64,000 nucleotides of DNA from Azospirillum brasilense (GTDB taxonomy: Bacteria > Pseudomonadota > Alphaproteobacteria > Azospirillales > Azospirillaceae). Positions within the stretch are counted from its first letter, which is position 1. Each line of letters begins with the position of its first letter. The notes below the pieces were generated by a model. The model ran no database searches, was not told the origin of the DNA, and was given only the letters and a program-made list of their open reading frames with translations. Below, one piece after another: positions 33,536 to 42,146 of this stretch. The translations under genes were made by a program, and so were the position numbers. The stretch lies in NCBI RefSeq assembly GCF_007827815.1, contig NZ_VITH01000021.1:19866-83865 (forward strand), given 5' to 3'.

Positions 33536-35284
33536 TCACTGGCTCTTGGGCGCGGCGGCCTCGGCGGCCTTGGGGTCCACCAGTCCCTTGTCCAGCTTGG
33601 CCCGGATGTCCTCCTTCTGCGGCTCCTCCTCCGCGGTGCGGAGCGCGCGGGTCCATTGGAAGCGGGCCTCGTTGCGGCGCCCGACGCGCCAATACGCGTC
33701 GCCCAGATGGTCGTTGATGGTGGAGTCGGTCGGCTTCAGCTCCACCGCGCGCTCCAGCTTCTCCACCGCCCCTTCGAAATCGCCGGTGCGGTAGAGCGCC
33801 CAACCGAGGCTGTCGACGATGTAGCCGTCCTTGGGGCGCAGGGCGACGGCCTTCTCGATCATCTTTTTGGCCTCCTCCAGGTTCAGCCCGCGGTCGACGT
33901 AGCTGTAGCCCAGATAGTTCAGCAGGAAGGCCTCGTCCGGCTTCAGCGCCAGCGCCGCCCGCAGGTCGCGCTCGGCGTCCGGCCAGCGGTCCACCTTGTC
34001 GTAGGACATGGCGCGGGCGTAGAGCACCGCCCAATGCCGCTCCTCCGGCGTGCCGATGCGCTCCAGCGCCTTGCTGTAGCTGTCGGCGGCCTCGCCGTAG
34101 CGCTTGGCGACGCGGTACAGGTCGCCCAGCCGAATCAGCGCGTCGGTCCGCTCGGGACGCTCGGCGGACAGCGCGGAGAAGGCGGCGATGGCGTCGTCGG
34201 TGCGCTCCAGCCGGGCGAGGCTCTCGGCGGCGCGCAGCCGGGCGGTCCAGCCCAGCACCGGGTCGGTCTCCAGCGCCTGGAACTCGACCAGCGCGTCGCT
34301 GTGGTGGTCGCGGTTCTCCATGATGTCGCCGATCATCAGCCGCGCCAGGGACAGGTCGGGACGCAGATGCAGGGCGATCCGCCCGAACAGCAGGGCGGTC
34401 TCCTCCGCCCCCTCGTGGTGGATGGCGCTGCCCAGGTCGAACAGGGCCTCCGCCAGCCCCTGCTTGGCGTCGGACACCACCGGGGCGGCGGTCTTGCCCT
34501 CGTCCAGCGCCTTCAGCGCCGGCTCGACCATCAGGCTGTCGGGGTTGCCGGCGCGGAAGGACTCGTAGAGCTTGCGGGCCTCGTCCTTGCGGCCGGTGCG
34601 CTCGTAGAAGCTGCCGACGATCTGGATGACGCGCAGCGGCGCCTCCTTGTCGAGCACGCGGGCGAAGCGCTCCGCGGCGGCGTCCTTGCGCCCGCCCAGC
34701 TCCAGCACCAGACCGGCGTGCAGGTCATGCAGGGCAGCGAAGCCGCTGGCGGCGGACAGCGGCTCCAGCGCCTTCAGCGCCGCGTCGGTCTTGCCCTCCG
34801 CGGCGGCCAGCCAGGCGTCGATCAGCGGGCCGATGTATTTCGCCATGCCTTCCTTGGGCATGCGCGCGGCCATGGCCTTGGCCTCCTTCAGCTTGCCGCG
34901 AGCCAGATTGTCCGAGGCCAGCAGGGCGATGGCCATCTGCGGGTCGTTGTCCTGCTCCAGCAGCCGCTTGGCGAGGTCGATGGCGGCGTCGAACTGCCCC
35001 TCGCCCAGCTTCAGCAGGTAGGTGCGGCGCAGCAGCGTCAGGTCGCCGGGGTCGGCGGACAGGGCGTGCGCCATGAACAGGGCGGCGGCGGCCCAATCGT
35101 CCTGGCGCTGGGCGAAGCGCCCGGCCAGATAGCTGCCGGTCGCCGAGGTCAGCGACGGGCGTTCTGCCGCCGGCGGGGCTGCGGCGACGGCGCTGCCGGC
35201 CGGCAGGAGGCCCGCCGAGGAGAGGAGCAGGGCGCCAAACGCCGTCCGACCAAATCGGGCCCGCACAAATCGGAATGTCATCAT
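33536..35284 (-). CDS. Exported tetratricopeptide repeat protein
   Basis: A 582-residue protein with a signal peptide (FGALLLSSAGLLPAGSAVAAAP, cleavage near AVA) and TPRs along most of its length, strongest at the C-terminus (FLLNYLGYSYVDRGLNLEEA, GYIVDSLGWALYRTGDFEGA). It is probably a periplasmic scaffold. Orthologues are common in alphaproteobacteria but their role is undefined. It is the last of a run of minus-strand genes; two adjacent ATGs (35284 and 35281) are possible starts. Confidence 0.85.
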   Translation of the reverse strand: MMTFRFVRARFGRTAFGALLLSSAGLLPAGSAVAAAPPAAERPSLTSATGSYLAGRFAQRQDDWAAAALFMAHALSADPGDLTLLRRTYLLKLGEGQFDAAIDLAKRLLEQDNDPQMAIALLASDNLARGKLKEAKAMAARMPKEGMAKYIGPLIDAWLAAAEGKTDAALKALEPLSAASGFAALHDLHAGLVLELGGRKDAAAERFARVLDKEAPLRVIQIVGSFYERTGRKDEARKLYESFRAGNPDSLMVEPALKALDEGKTAAPVVSDAKQGLAEALFDLGSAIHHEGAEETALLFGRIALHLRPDLSLARLMIGDIMENRDHHSDALVEFQALETDPVLGWTARLRAAESLARLERTDDAIAAFSALSAERPERTDALIRLGDLYRVAKRYGEAADSYSKALERIGTPEERHWAVLYARAMSYDKVDRWPDAERDLRAALALKPDEAFLLNYLGYSYVDRGLNLEEAKKMIEKAVALRPKDGYIVDSLGWALYRTGDFEGAVEKLERAVELKPTDSTINDHLGDAYWRVGRRNEARFQWTRALRTAEEEPQKEDIRAKLDKGLVDPKAAEAAAPKSQ

Positions 35285-35424
35285 GCCGCGTCCACCTGCA
35301 CGCCTACGGAGTCTGGATCGGGAAAGCCTGAGGCTCGAACCCTTAGTCTAGCATCAACCGCCGGCAAGGGTTAACACGCTGCGGGCCGAGCCATCGCATG
35401 TCTCGGCCGCCCGGCGCCCTCCGG

Positions 35425-36420
35425 TCAACGCCACTCGGCGGCGACCCGCCGGATGATCTCCGGACGCAGGACGTCGACCGCGTGGGCGTCCATGTGGGCC
35501 GCCAGCGACTCCGGCATGTCCGGCGACAGGGCGGCGCCCTCCACCCGCCAGCGGGCCATCCAGGACAAGGTGCGCAGCCAGGTCAGCCGGCGCAAGGGCC
35601 GGCGCCACGGGCGCACCGTCTCGGCCAGCGCGGGCGGCACCGCCGCCTCCCAGGCCGCGTGGAACGCCGCGACCTCGTCGGTGGCCAGGACCGCCGCGAC
35701 CTCCCGCTCCCACTTGGTCGAGGTGTAGAGGCTGGCGTGGGCGAGATCGATGGCCGGGTGGCCGTACTGGGCCTTCTCCAGGTCGGTGAACCACGCCTTG
35801 CCGGCGGCGTCGATCAGGAAATTGCCTGGATGGACGTCGCTGCCGACCAGCGTGACCGCGAGCGGCGCCGTGCCGCGGAAGGCGCGGGCGTCGTCGAGTT
35901 CCCGCTCCAGCAGGGCGAGGGCGTCCGGCGCCAGCCCGGCGCGCTCGAACCACACCGCCTGCCGCTCCACCTGGGCCAGGGTCGCCGCCACCGGGTCGGC
36001 GGGGGCGGGCAGGGGCGCACGCGCGTCGTCCGGCGGCAGGGGCAGGGCGTGCAGGGCGGCGAGCGCCCGCGCGATGGCCGGCATGTCGCCCGGCAGGCGC
36101 GGCGGGCGTCCGACGATCTCCGTCACCACCAGCGCGCCCATGGGCAGCTCCGGCCCCGGCGGCAGGACGGCGGCAAGCTCCGGCGTGTGGCCGCCGGGGG
36201 CGGCGCGGCGGAAGGCGGTGGCCTGCTGCTCCAGATTGGCGAAAGGGTCGAGCCCGAGCTGGCTCCAGCGCGGGACGCGGGCGACCAGGCCCTTCCCCGC
36301 CAGCCGCACATGGTCGTGCGCCACGCCGCGGCGCGGCATCGGCTCCAGCGCTTCCGAGGGCAGACCGGCGAAGGCCGGCAGCCGCGTCAGCGCGCCGAAC
36401 AGACCGGTGGTGTCGGTCAC
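35425..36420 (-). CDS. Aminoglycoside phosphotransferase-fold kinase
   Basis: A 331-residue APH/choline kinase-fold protein. The catalytic loop is VGSDVHPGNFLID (Asp and Asn kept, but the usual His-Gly before the Asp is Gly-Ser), and the metal-binding loop is AWFTDLEKAQYGHPAIDLAH. The N-lobe includes MGALVVTEIVG. The substrate is probably a small metabolite, and nothing points to drug resistance. The GTG start overlaps the moaB stop by four bases, so the two are translationally coupled. Confidence 0.8.
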   Translation of the reverse strand: MTDTTGLFGALTRLPAFAGLPSEALEPMPRRGVAHDHVRLAGKGLVARVPRWSQLGLDPFANLEQQATAFRRAAPGGHTPELAAVLPPGPELPMGALVVTEIVGRPPRLPGDMPAIARALAALHALPLPPDDARAPLPAPADPVAATLAQVERQAVWFERAGLAPDALALLERELDDARAFRGTAPLAVTLVGSDVHPGNFLIDAAGKAWFTDLEKAQYGHPAIDLAHASLYTSTKWEREVAAVLATDEVAAFHAAWEAAVPPALAETVRPWRRPLRRLTWLRTLSWMARWRVEGAALSPDMPESLAAHMDAHAVDVLRPEIIRRVAAEWR

Positions 36421-36953
36421 ACCTGATGCTCGCGCAGGCGCGGCATCAGTTCGACGAGGTTGCAGGGGCGGTGCCGGTTGTCGAGTTGGAAGACCAGGAT
36501 GTCGTCCCAGGCGTCGCGGCAGGCGCTGGGCGAGCCGGGGAGGGCGAAGATGTAGGTGCCGTTGGCGACCCCGCCGGTCGCCCGGCTCTGGATCGTCGAG
36601 GTGCCGACCTTGGCGTAGCTGAGCTGGCGGAACAGCTCCCCGAAGCCGGGGATCGCCTTGTCGAACAGGGCCTCCACCGCTTCCGGCGTGACGTCGCGGC
36701 CGGTCACGCCGGTGCCGCCGGTGGTCAGCACCACGTCGATCTCCGGATCGGCGATCCAGGCCTGGACCTGGGCGCGGATGGCGGCGACGTCATCCTTCAC
36801 GATGGCGCGGGCGCCCAGCCGGTGGCCGGCGCCGGCCAGCCGCTCCGCCAGCGCGTCGCCCGAACGGTCGTCGGCGGGCGTGCGCGTGTCGGACACGGTC
36901 ATGACCGCGATGTTGACGGGCAGGAACGGACGGGATTCGTCGATCTTCGGCAT
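36417..36953 (-). CDS. moaB: Molybdenum cofactor biosynthesis protein B
   Basis: A 178-residue MoaB/MogA-family protein: NIAVMTVSDTRTPADDRSGD, VLTTGGTGVTGRDVTPEAVE, and the C-terminal NGTYIFALPGSPSACRDAWD. The family adenylylates molybdopterin (MogA role) or has a related function. The start has GGGGC-rich sequence upstream. It lies 13 bases after the lytic transglycosylase stop and overlaps the kinase gene. It would support molybdoenzymes such as PaoABC in the same window. Confidence 0.9.
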   Translation of the reverse strand: MPKIDESRPFLPVNIAVMTVSDTRTPADDRSGDALAERLAGAGHRLGARAIVKDDVAAIRAQVQAWIADPEIDVVLTTGGTGVTGRDVTPEAVEALFDKAIPGFGELFRQLSYAKVGTSTIQSRATGGVANGTYIFALPGSPSACRDAWDDILVFQLDNRHRPCNLVELMPRLREHQV

Positions 36954-36966
36954 GGTGGGGCTTCGG

Positions 36967-38985
36967 TCAGGGGGCGTCGCCGTGCTGCGCGACCTGTGTG
37001 GACCGGGCCGCCGGGAAGACATCCACCGGCATATAGACCGGCCAGCCGCCCGCCGCAACGGCGTCCAGCGATTCGATTTCCTGCCCCAACCGCAGTCGGT
37101 AGATCCAGAAGTTGGCGACGACCTTCTCGACGTAGTTCCGCGTCTCGGCGTAGGGCAGGCTCTCGATGAAGAGCAGCGGGTCGTCACCGATGTCCGACAG
37201 GTCCCGCCGCCAGCGCGCCAGTGTGCCGGGGCCGGCGTTGTAGGCGGCGGCCAGCAGGAACAGGTTGTTGCCGATGTCCTGGCTGTTCAGCAGCTCCGCC
37301 ATGTAGCGCTGCCCAAGCTCCATGTTGGTGGAGGGGTCGAACAGGCCGGTGCGGCCGGCGTCGGCCTCGCCGATGTCGGCGTTGCGCTCCTGCACATGCT
37401 GGGCGGTGGCCGGCATGATCTGCATCAGGCCGGTGGCCCCGGCGGAACTGACCAGCCGCGGGTCAAAGCGCGATTCCTGGCGCATCACCGCGAAGACCAG
37501 CGCGCGGTCCACGGCGAAGCCGTCGCGCGGCTTCCAGTGCGGCACCGGGTAGAGGGCCGCCGTGTAGGGTGCGCCGTCCGGTCCGGCCACCGCGTTGCCG
37601 ACCTGGAGCGCCAGCCCCGGCAGCCCGGCGCGGTCGGCCAGCGCCACCAGCGCCTGCTCGGCCAGCGCGTCGCCGCGCGGGTGGATGCGGCGCAGTTCCA
37701 GCTCCGCCGCCTCGCGCTGGCCGGCCTGGATCAGGGCGATGGCGCGGGTGCCGCCGGGCAGGGCGGACAGCGCCTTCAGATGGTCCCCGGTCAGCTCCGG
37801 CGTGCGCCAGTTGAGGTCGCCCGAACCGCCCAGCTTGCGGTGGGCGAGCAGCCCATAGAAGGTGTGCGGGTAGCGCGCCGCGGCGGCCAGATGGACGCGG
37901 GCCTGCTCCTCGCGGCCCCGGCGGGCGTGGGCGCGGGCGGCCCAGAAATCGGCGGCGGAAGCCAGCCAGGGCGATCGCGGTCCAGCCTCGGCCAGATTGG
38001 TGAAGTGGCGGGCGGCGCGGTCGTACTGCTTCAGCCGCCAGGCGGCGAGGCCGGCGATCCAATGCGCCTCCGTCAGGGCCGGGCCGGAACGGGCGGCGCT
38101 GGCCGAGGCCAGCGACAGCGCCTGTGTCACGTCGCCGGAATAATAGAGCGAAGCGGCGATGCGCGCCCGCGCCTGGTCGTACTGCACCGGGTCGAGGCTG
38201 CGTCCGAAGTCGTCCTGGTTGAGCAGGGCGAGCGCGGCCCCCGGCTTGCCGGCGCGCAGCAGCTCGGTCACGCGGGACGGGGTGGCGGGAGTGCTGCGGC
38301 TGGCGGTGCGGCTGCGCGGGGCGACGGTGAGCCTCGCCTTGTCCTCGGCCGCCTCGGCGCTCTTGTCCGGGTCGGACGGGTCCTCGTCGGAGACGGTTTC
38401 CGGCAGCGGTTCCGGCCGCAGGCCGCCCAGCCGCTCCAGCGATCCGGTCAGCCGCTCGCCGTCGCCGCCGCGCGGCGGCTTCAGGGCGCGCTGCTGGCCG
38501 GCGGGGGCGCGGCGCTGGGCCAGGGCGTGGATGCGCTCGGCGCCCGGCAGGTCGCCGTAGCGCTGGAGCCAGCCGGCCAATTCGTCGTAGCTCGCCTTGC
38601 GGTCGGGGTGCAGGTAGCGCTGGCGCAGCACATGGCCCATCAGGCGACGGTCGTGCAGCAGGCGGATTTCCCAGTCGGCACCTTCCCACTCGCCCCGTTC
38701 CTGCAGGGCGAAGATGCGCCGGTAATGGCGGGCATCCTCTTCCGTCAACTGCAGGGCACGCGCGTCGGCGTCCGTCGCCAGCAGCAGGTTCTGCTCGGCA
38801 CGATCGAATCCCGGCGGGACGACGGGGCGCCCATCCGGTGCGTGGATCACAAGGCCGGCCTGGGCCGGGCGATAGCCGCCCGTCGGGTCGGGCGCCGCGC
38901 ACAGCGCCAACGCCACTCCCGCCATTCCCAGGACCTTCCGCCGCAGCGAGACGGTGTTTGCTGCGCTGCACAATATCCGGAACAT
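36967..38985 (-). CDS. Lytic murein transglycosylase
   Basis: A 672-residue Slt70-like enzyme that cleaves peptidoglycan to 1,6-anhydromuropeptides in the periplasm. An N-terminal export signal (VLGMAGVALALCAAP) is followed by a long alpha-helical superhelix (TEAHWIAGLAAWRLKQYDRA) and a C-terminal SLT domain with the catalytic Glu in VMRQESRFDPRLVSSAGATG, then LMQIMPATAQ and AAYNAGPGTLARWRRD. The ATG at 38985 is preferred; a longer frame would need a TTG at 39075. It is co-oriented with moaB and the kinase gene. Confidence 0.9.
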   Translation of the reverse strand: MFRILCSAANTVSLRRKVLGMAGVALALCAAPDPTGGYRPAQAGLVIHAPDGRPVVPPGFDRAEQNLLLATDADARALQLTEEDARHYRRIFALQERGEWEGADWEIRLLHDRRLMGHVLRQRYLHPDRKASYDELAGWLQRYGDLPGAERIHALAQRRAPAGQQRALKPPRGGDGERLTGSLERLGGLRPEPLPETVSDEDPSDPDKSAEAAEDKARLTVAPRSRTASRSTPATPSRVTELLRAGKPGAALALLNQDDFGRSLDPVQYDQARARIAASLYYSGDVTQALSLASASAARSGPALTEAHWIAGLAAWRLKQYDRAARHFTNLAEAGPRSPWLASAADFWAARAHARRGREEQARVHLAAAARYPHTFYGLLAHRKLGGSGDLNWRTPELTGDHLKALSALPGGTRAIALIQAGQREAAELELRRIHPRGDALAEQALVALADRAGLPGLALQVGNAVAGPDGAPYTAALYPVPHWKPRDGFAVDRALVFAVMRQESRFDPRLVSSAGATGLMQIMPATAQHVQERNADIGEADAGRTGLFDPSTNMELGQRYMAELLNSQDIGNNLFLLAAAYNAGPGTLARWRRDLSDIGDDPLLFIESLPYAETRNYVEKVVANFWIYRLRLGQEIESLDAVAAGGWPVYMPVDVFPAARSTQVAQHGDAP

Positions 38986-39441
38986 GGTATTCGAATAACC
39001 GCAGTGGACGGGAATCGCAAGAAGATGATTCCCCAACAGCGGTCGAGGCTGTCTGTTCGCAAGGGTTTTCAGCAACTTAGTGGGGGCGGAAAAATGGCCC
39101 TAGCCCGGTGGGAAGACCCGTTTGGCGCAAGGTCATGGGCCTTTCTGTCCGGATTGGCGCAACGGCATAGCGGCGACTTGGTAAACCAATCCGATCTTTC
39201 GAAGTACTTGAGCAATGTTTGGAATGTCTACGGATCTCGAATGTTCGAAGGAGCGTGCAAGAATAAACGCAATAAGCGGGACATTTTAGAAATCAGCGCT
39301 GTTAACCATCGTGAAGGCGTGCTCCCACCCCGGCCCTCCCCCTCTGCGAGGGAGAGCGTGCCTTACGCGAAGCGACGTCCGTCCCCTCCCCTGCGCAGCG
39401 GGGGAGGGTTAGGGTGGGGGAAAAACGACGATTGCGCTGAC
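38986..39441. other. Intergenic region with AT-richer island and palindromic element
   Basis: A 456-bp gap. Bases about 39080-39310 are clearly less GC-rich than the surroundings. Bases 39321-39421 form a REP-like palindrome. A plus-strand frame from ATG 39094 is open across both and on into antisense of the glycosylase gene, so it is not a gene. The promoter of the transglycosylase operon should lie near 38990-39080. Confidence 0.6.
39321..39421. repeat. REP-like palindromic element, second copy
   Basis: Imperfect inverted repeat: the left arm CTCCCACCCCGGCCCTCCCC pairs with the right arm GGGGGAGGGTTAGGGTGGGG. It shares the CACCCTAACCCTC core (here on the complementary strand) with the element at 4441-4573. 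It follows the uracil-DNA glycosylase stop codon by about 20 bases and may serve as its terminator. Confidence 0.7.
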
Positions 39442-40323
39442 TCAGCCCGGAAAACGCTGGCGCAGTGTCAGCAGGTCGCGCCACGCCTCGCGCTTGGCGA
39501 TCGGGTTGCGCAGCAGATAGGCCGGGTGCAGCATCGGCAGGACCGGCACCGGGCCGGACAGGCCGGCGGAGGCGTAGTCGAACCAGCGGCCGCGCAGGCG
39601 GGTGATGCCCTCCGCCCGGTTGAGCAAGGTCTTGGCGGAGGTGCCGCCCAGCGGCACCAGAACCTTCGGCCCGATCAGCTCGACGTGCCGTTCCAGGAAG
39701 GGCAGGCAGGCGGCGATCTCCGCCTGGGTCGGCGACCGGTTGCCGGGTGGACGCCAGGGCAGGATGTTGCTGATGTAGACCGTGCCGCGGTCGAGTCCCG
39801 CCTGGGCCAGCATGCGGTCGAGCAGCTTGCCGCTGACCCCGACGAAGGGCTTGCCCTGCCGGTCCTCGTCCTCGCCCGGCGCCTCGCCGATCAGCATGAT
39901 GTCCGCGGCGGGGTTGCCGTCGGCGAAGACCGTGTTCATCGCCGTCGCCTTCAACGGGCAGCCGTCGAAGGCGCGCAAGGCCGCTTCCAACTCCTCCAGG
40001 CTGCGCGCCTCGGCGGCGCGGGCGCGGGCGCTCGCCCCGGCCTCGCTGGCGCCCAGCGGCAGATCCGCCGCCGTGGGTGCGCCGAACATCGACGCGCCGG
40101 AGGGACCACCGAACGCCGCCCCCCCGAACGCCGACCGCGGCGTCGCCGCCGGGGCGGGGCGCGCCGCGGCGGGCGGCAGTGCCGAGGCGCCGGCCGGCGC
40201 GCGCGCCACCGCCGGCCGGGCGGCCAGCGTCGCCCAGTCCAGGGGCTCGTCCCCGATGGCTTCGTCGCACCCGATGTCGACGTGCCAGCGCAGGGCGGCG
40301 AGGATGTCGGATTGGTCAATCAT
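39442..40323 (-). CDS. Uracil-DNA glycosylase, family 4-like
   Basis: A 293-residue DNA repair enzyme that removes uracil. It has a variable Ala/Pro-rich N-terminal 100 residues and then a UDG domain: IMLIGEAPGEDEDRQGKPFV (motif 1), ISNILPWRPPGNRSPTQAE, VPLGGTSAKTLL and VLPMLHPAYLLRNP (motif 2). Family 4 enzymes use four cysteines for a [4Fe-4S] cluster; here only GCPLKA and AACLPF remain, while the first Cys and the CRPPGNR Cys are lost, so a cluster is unlikely. It diverges from the ETF-QO gene. Confidence 0.88.
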   Translation of the reverse strand: MIDQSDILAALRWHVDIGCDEAIGDEPLDWATLAARPAVARAPAGASALPPAAARPAPAATPRSAFGGAAFGGPSGASMFGAPTAADLPLGASEAGASARARAAEARSLEELEAALRAFDGCPLKATAMNTVFADGNPAADIMLIGEAPGEDEDRQGKPFVGVSGKLLDRMLAQAGLDRGTVYISNILPWRPPGNRSPTQAEIAACLPFLERHVELIGPKVLVPLGGTSAKTLLNRAEGITRLRGRWFDYASAGLSGPVPVLPMLHPAYLLRNPIAKREAWRDLLTLRQRFPG

Positions 40324-40468
40324 CGTTTGACCTTACCACGGCTCCTGTGGTCTTACATGGGCTTAGATATCCTTTTTGGCGGGTGCGAAAGGCATACGCC
40401 GTTCCGAAAGCCGCCGGACCCTGCGGAAATGGCCCCGGCGCTTCAATCAACCGGGAGGCATGGGGACC

Positions 40469-42118
40469 ATGGATCGCGATCCGCGCGAGGTGATGGAGTA
40501 CGACGTCCTTGTCGTCGGGGCCGGCCCGTCGGGCCTGAGCGCGGCCATCCGCCTGAAACAGCTCGCCAACGAGGCGGGCCAGGAGCTGTCGGTCTGCGTC
40601 GTCGAGAAGGGCTCGGAGGTCGGCGCCCACCTGCTCTCCGGCGCGGTGTTCGAACCGCACGCGCTCGACGAGCTGATCCCCGACTGGAAGGAAAAAGGCG
40701 CGCCGCTGACCACCCCGGCGCGCGAGGACCGCTTCCTCTTCCTCACCGAGACCAAGGCGCTGAAGTCGCCCTTCGCCCCGCCGCAGATGCACAATCACGG
40801 CAACTACATCATCTCCCTCGGCAACCTCGCCCGCTGGATGGCCGGGCAGGCCGAGGAGCTGGGCGTCGAGATCTACCCCGGCTTCGCCGCGGCGGAGGTG
40901 CTGTACGACGACGCGGGCGCGGTCAAGGGCGTGGCCACCGGCGACATGGGCATCGGCAAGGACGGCGAGAAGACCGCCAACTACACGCCGGGCATGGAGC
41001 TGCACGCCCGGCAGACCATCTTCGCCGAGGGCTGCCGCGGCTCGCTCACCAAGACGCTGTTCGAGCGCTTCGACCTGCGCCGCGACGCCGATCCCCAGAC
41101 CTACGGCATCGGCATCAAGGAGCTGTGGGAGGTCGATCCCGCCAAGTCGCAGCCCGGCCTGATCGTCCACACGATCGGCTGGCCGATGGACCCCAAGACC
41201 TACGGCGGCTCCTGGCTCTACCACATGGAGGGCAACCTGGTGTCGGTCGGCTTCGTGGTCGGTCTCGACTACGAGAACCCGCACCTGTCGCCCTTCGAGG
41301 AGTTCCAGCGCTACAAGACCCATCCGGCGATCCGTCCGACCTTCGAGGGCGGGCGGCGCATCGTCTACGGCGCGCGGGCGCTGTCGGAGGGCGGCTTCCA
41401 GTCGATCCCCAAGCTGACCTTCCCCGGCGGGGTGATCGTCGGCGACGCGGCGGGCTTCCTCAACGTGCCCAAGATCAAGGGCAACCACACCGCCATGAAG
41501 TCGGGCATGCTGGCGGCCGAAGCGGTGTTCGAACTGCTCTCCGCCGAGGCGCCGGCGCGCGAGGCGGTGGCCTACCCGGAGAAGCTGAAGGCGTCCTGGG
41601 TATGGTCGGAGCTGTTTGCTGTGCGCAACATCCGCCCCGGCTTCCAGAAGGGGCTGTGGGCCGGTCTGGCCAACGCGGCCTACGAGACGGCGACCAAGGG
41701 CAAGTCGCCCTGGACCTTGCACCACCGCCACGGCGACCACGAGACGCTGAGGAAGGCGTCGGAGATGCCGAAGATCGCCTATCCCAAGCCGGATGGCGTG
41801 GTGTCGTTCGACCGGCTGTCGTCGGTGTACCTGTCGAACACCAACCACGAGGAGGACCAGCCGGCGCACCTGACGCTGAAGGACGCGTCGGTGCCGATCG
41901 CGGTCAATCTGGCGCTCTACGACGCGCCGGAGACGCGCTACTGCCCGGCGGGCGTGTACGAGATCGTGCGGGCGGAGGACGGCAGCGATCCGCGTTTGCA
42001 GATCAACGCGCAGAACTGCGTGCACTGCAAGACCTGCGACATCAAGGACCCCACCCAGAACATCAACTGGGTCGTCCCGGAGGGCGGCGGCGGCCCGAAC
42101 TATCCGGGCGGGATGTAA
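40469..42118 (+). CDS. Electron transfer flavoprotein-ubiquinone oxidoreductase
   Basis: A 549-residue membrane-associated flavoprotein that passes electrons from ETF, and so from acyl-CoA dehydrogenases, to ubiquinone. The FAD motif DVLVVGAGPSGLSAAIRLKQ is at the N-terminus; GGVIVGDAAGFLNVPKIKG is mid-protein. The C-terminal [4Fe-4S] ligands are ETRYCPAGVYE and NAQNCVHCKTCDIKDPTQN. The full length matches the family. The ATG at 40469 has GGGAGG 10 bases upstream; an ATG three codons earlier is too close to it. Confidence 0.93.
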   Translation: MDRDPREVMEYDVLVVGAGPSGLSAAIRLKQLANEAGQELSVCVVEKGSEVGAHLLSGAVFEPHALDELIPDWKEKGAPLTTPAREDRFLFLTETKALKSPFAPPQMHNHGNYIISLGNLARWMAGQAEELGVEIYPGFAAAEVLYDDAGAVKGVATGDMGIGKDGEKTANYTPGMELHARQTIFAEGCRGSLTKTLFERFDLRRDADPQTYGIGIKELWEVDPAKSQPGLIVHTIGWPMDPKTYGGSWLYHMEGNLVSVGFVVGLDYENPHLSPFEEFQRYKTHPAIRPTFEGGRRIVYGARALSEGGFQSIPKLTFPGGVIVGDAAGFLNVPKIKGNHTAMKSGMLAAEAVFELLSAEAPAREAVAYPEKLKASWVWSELFAVRNIRPGFQKGLWAGLANAAYETATKGKSPWTLHHRHGDHETLRKASEMPKIAYPKPDGVVSFDRLSSVYLSNTNHEEDQPAHLTLKDASVPIAVNLALYDAPETRYCPAGVYEIVRAEDGSDPRLQINAQNCVHCKTCDIKDPTQNINWVVPEGGGGPNYPGGM

Positions 42119-42124
42119 GGTCCC

Positions 42125-42146
42125 GCTCTACCGACGCTCTACCGCC
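42125..42146 (-). repeat. 11-bp tandem repeat spanning the helicase stop codon
   Basis: On the minus strand GGCGGTAGAGC is followed directly by GTCGGTAGAGC. The helicase stop TAG (42141-42139) is in the first unit and a second TAG lies 11 bases on, in a different frame. Confidence 0.75.

Noticed and set aside
35425..36420. Antibiotic-resistance phosphotransferase
   Set aside because: The fold is shared by many metabolite kinases, the catalytic loop is atypical, and the gene is coupled to housekeeping genes rather than to a mobile element.
39094..39320. Possible small plus-strand protein beginning MALARWEDPF
   Set aside because: It looks protein-like for about 70 codons, but the frame has no stop before the palindrome and the antisense of the glycosylase gene, and the ribosome site is weak.
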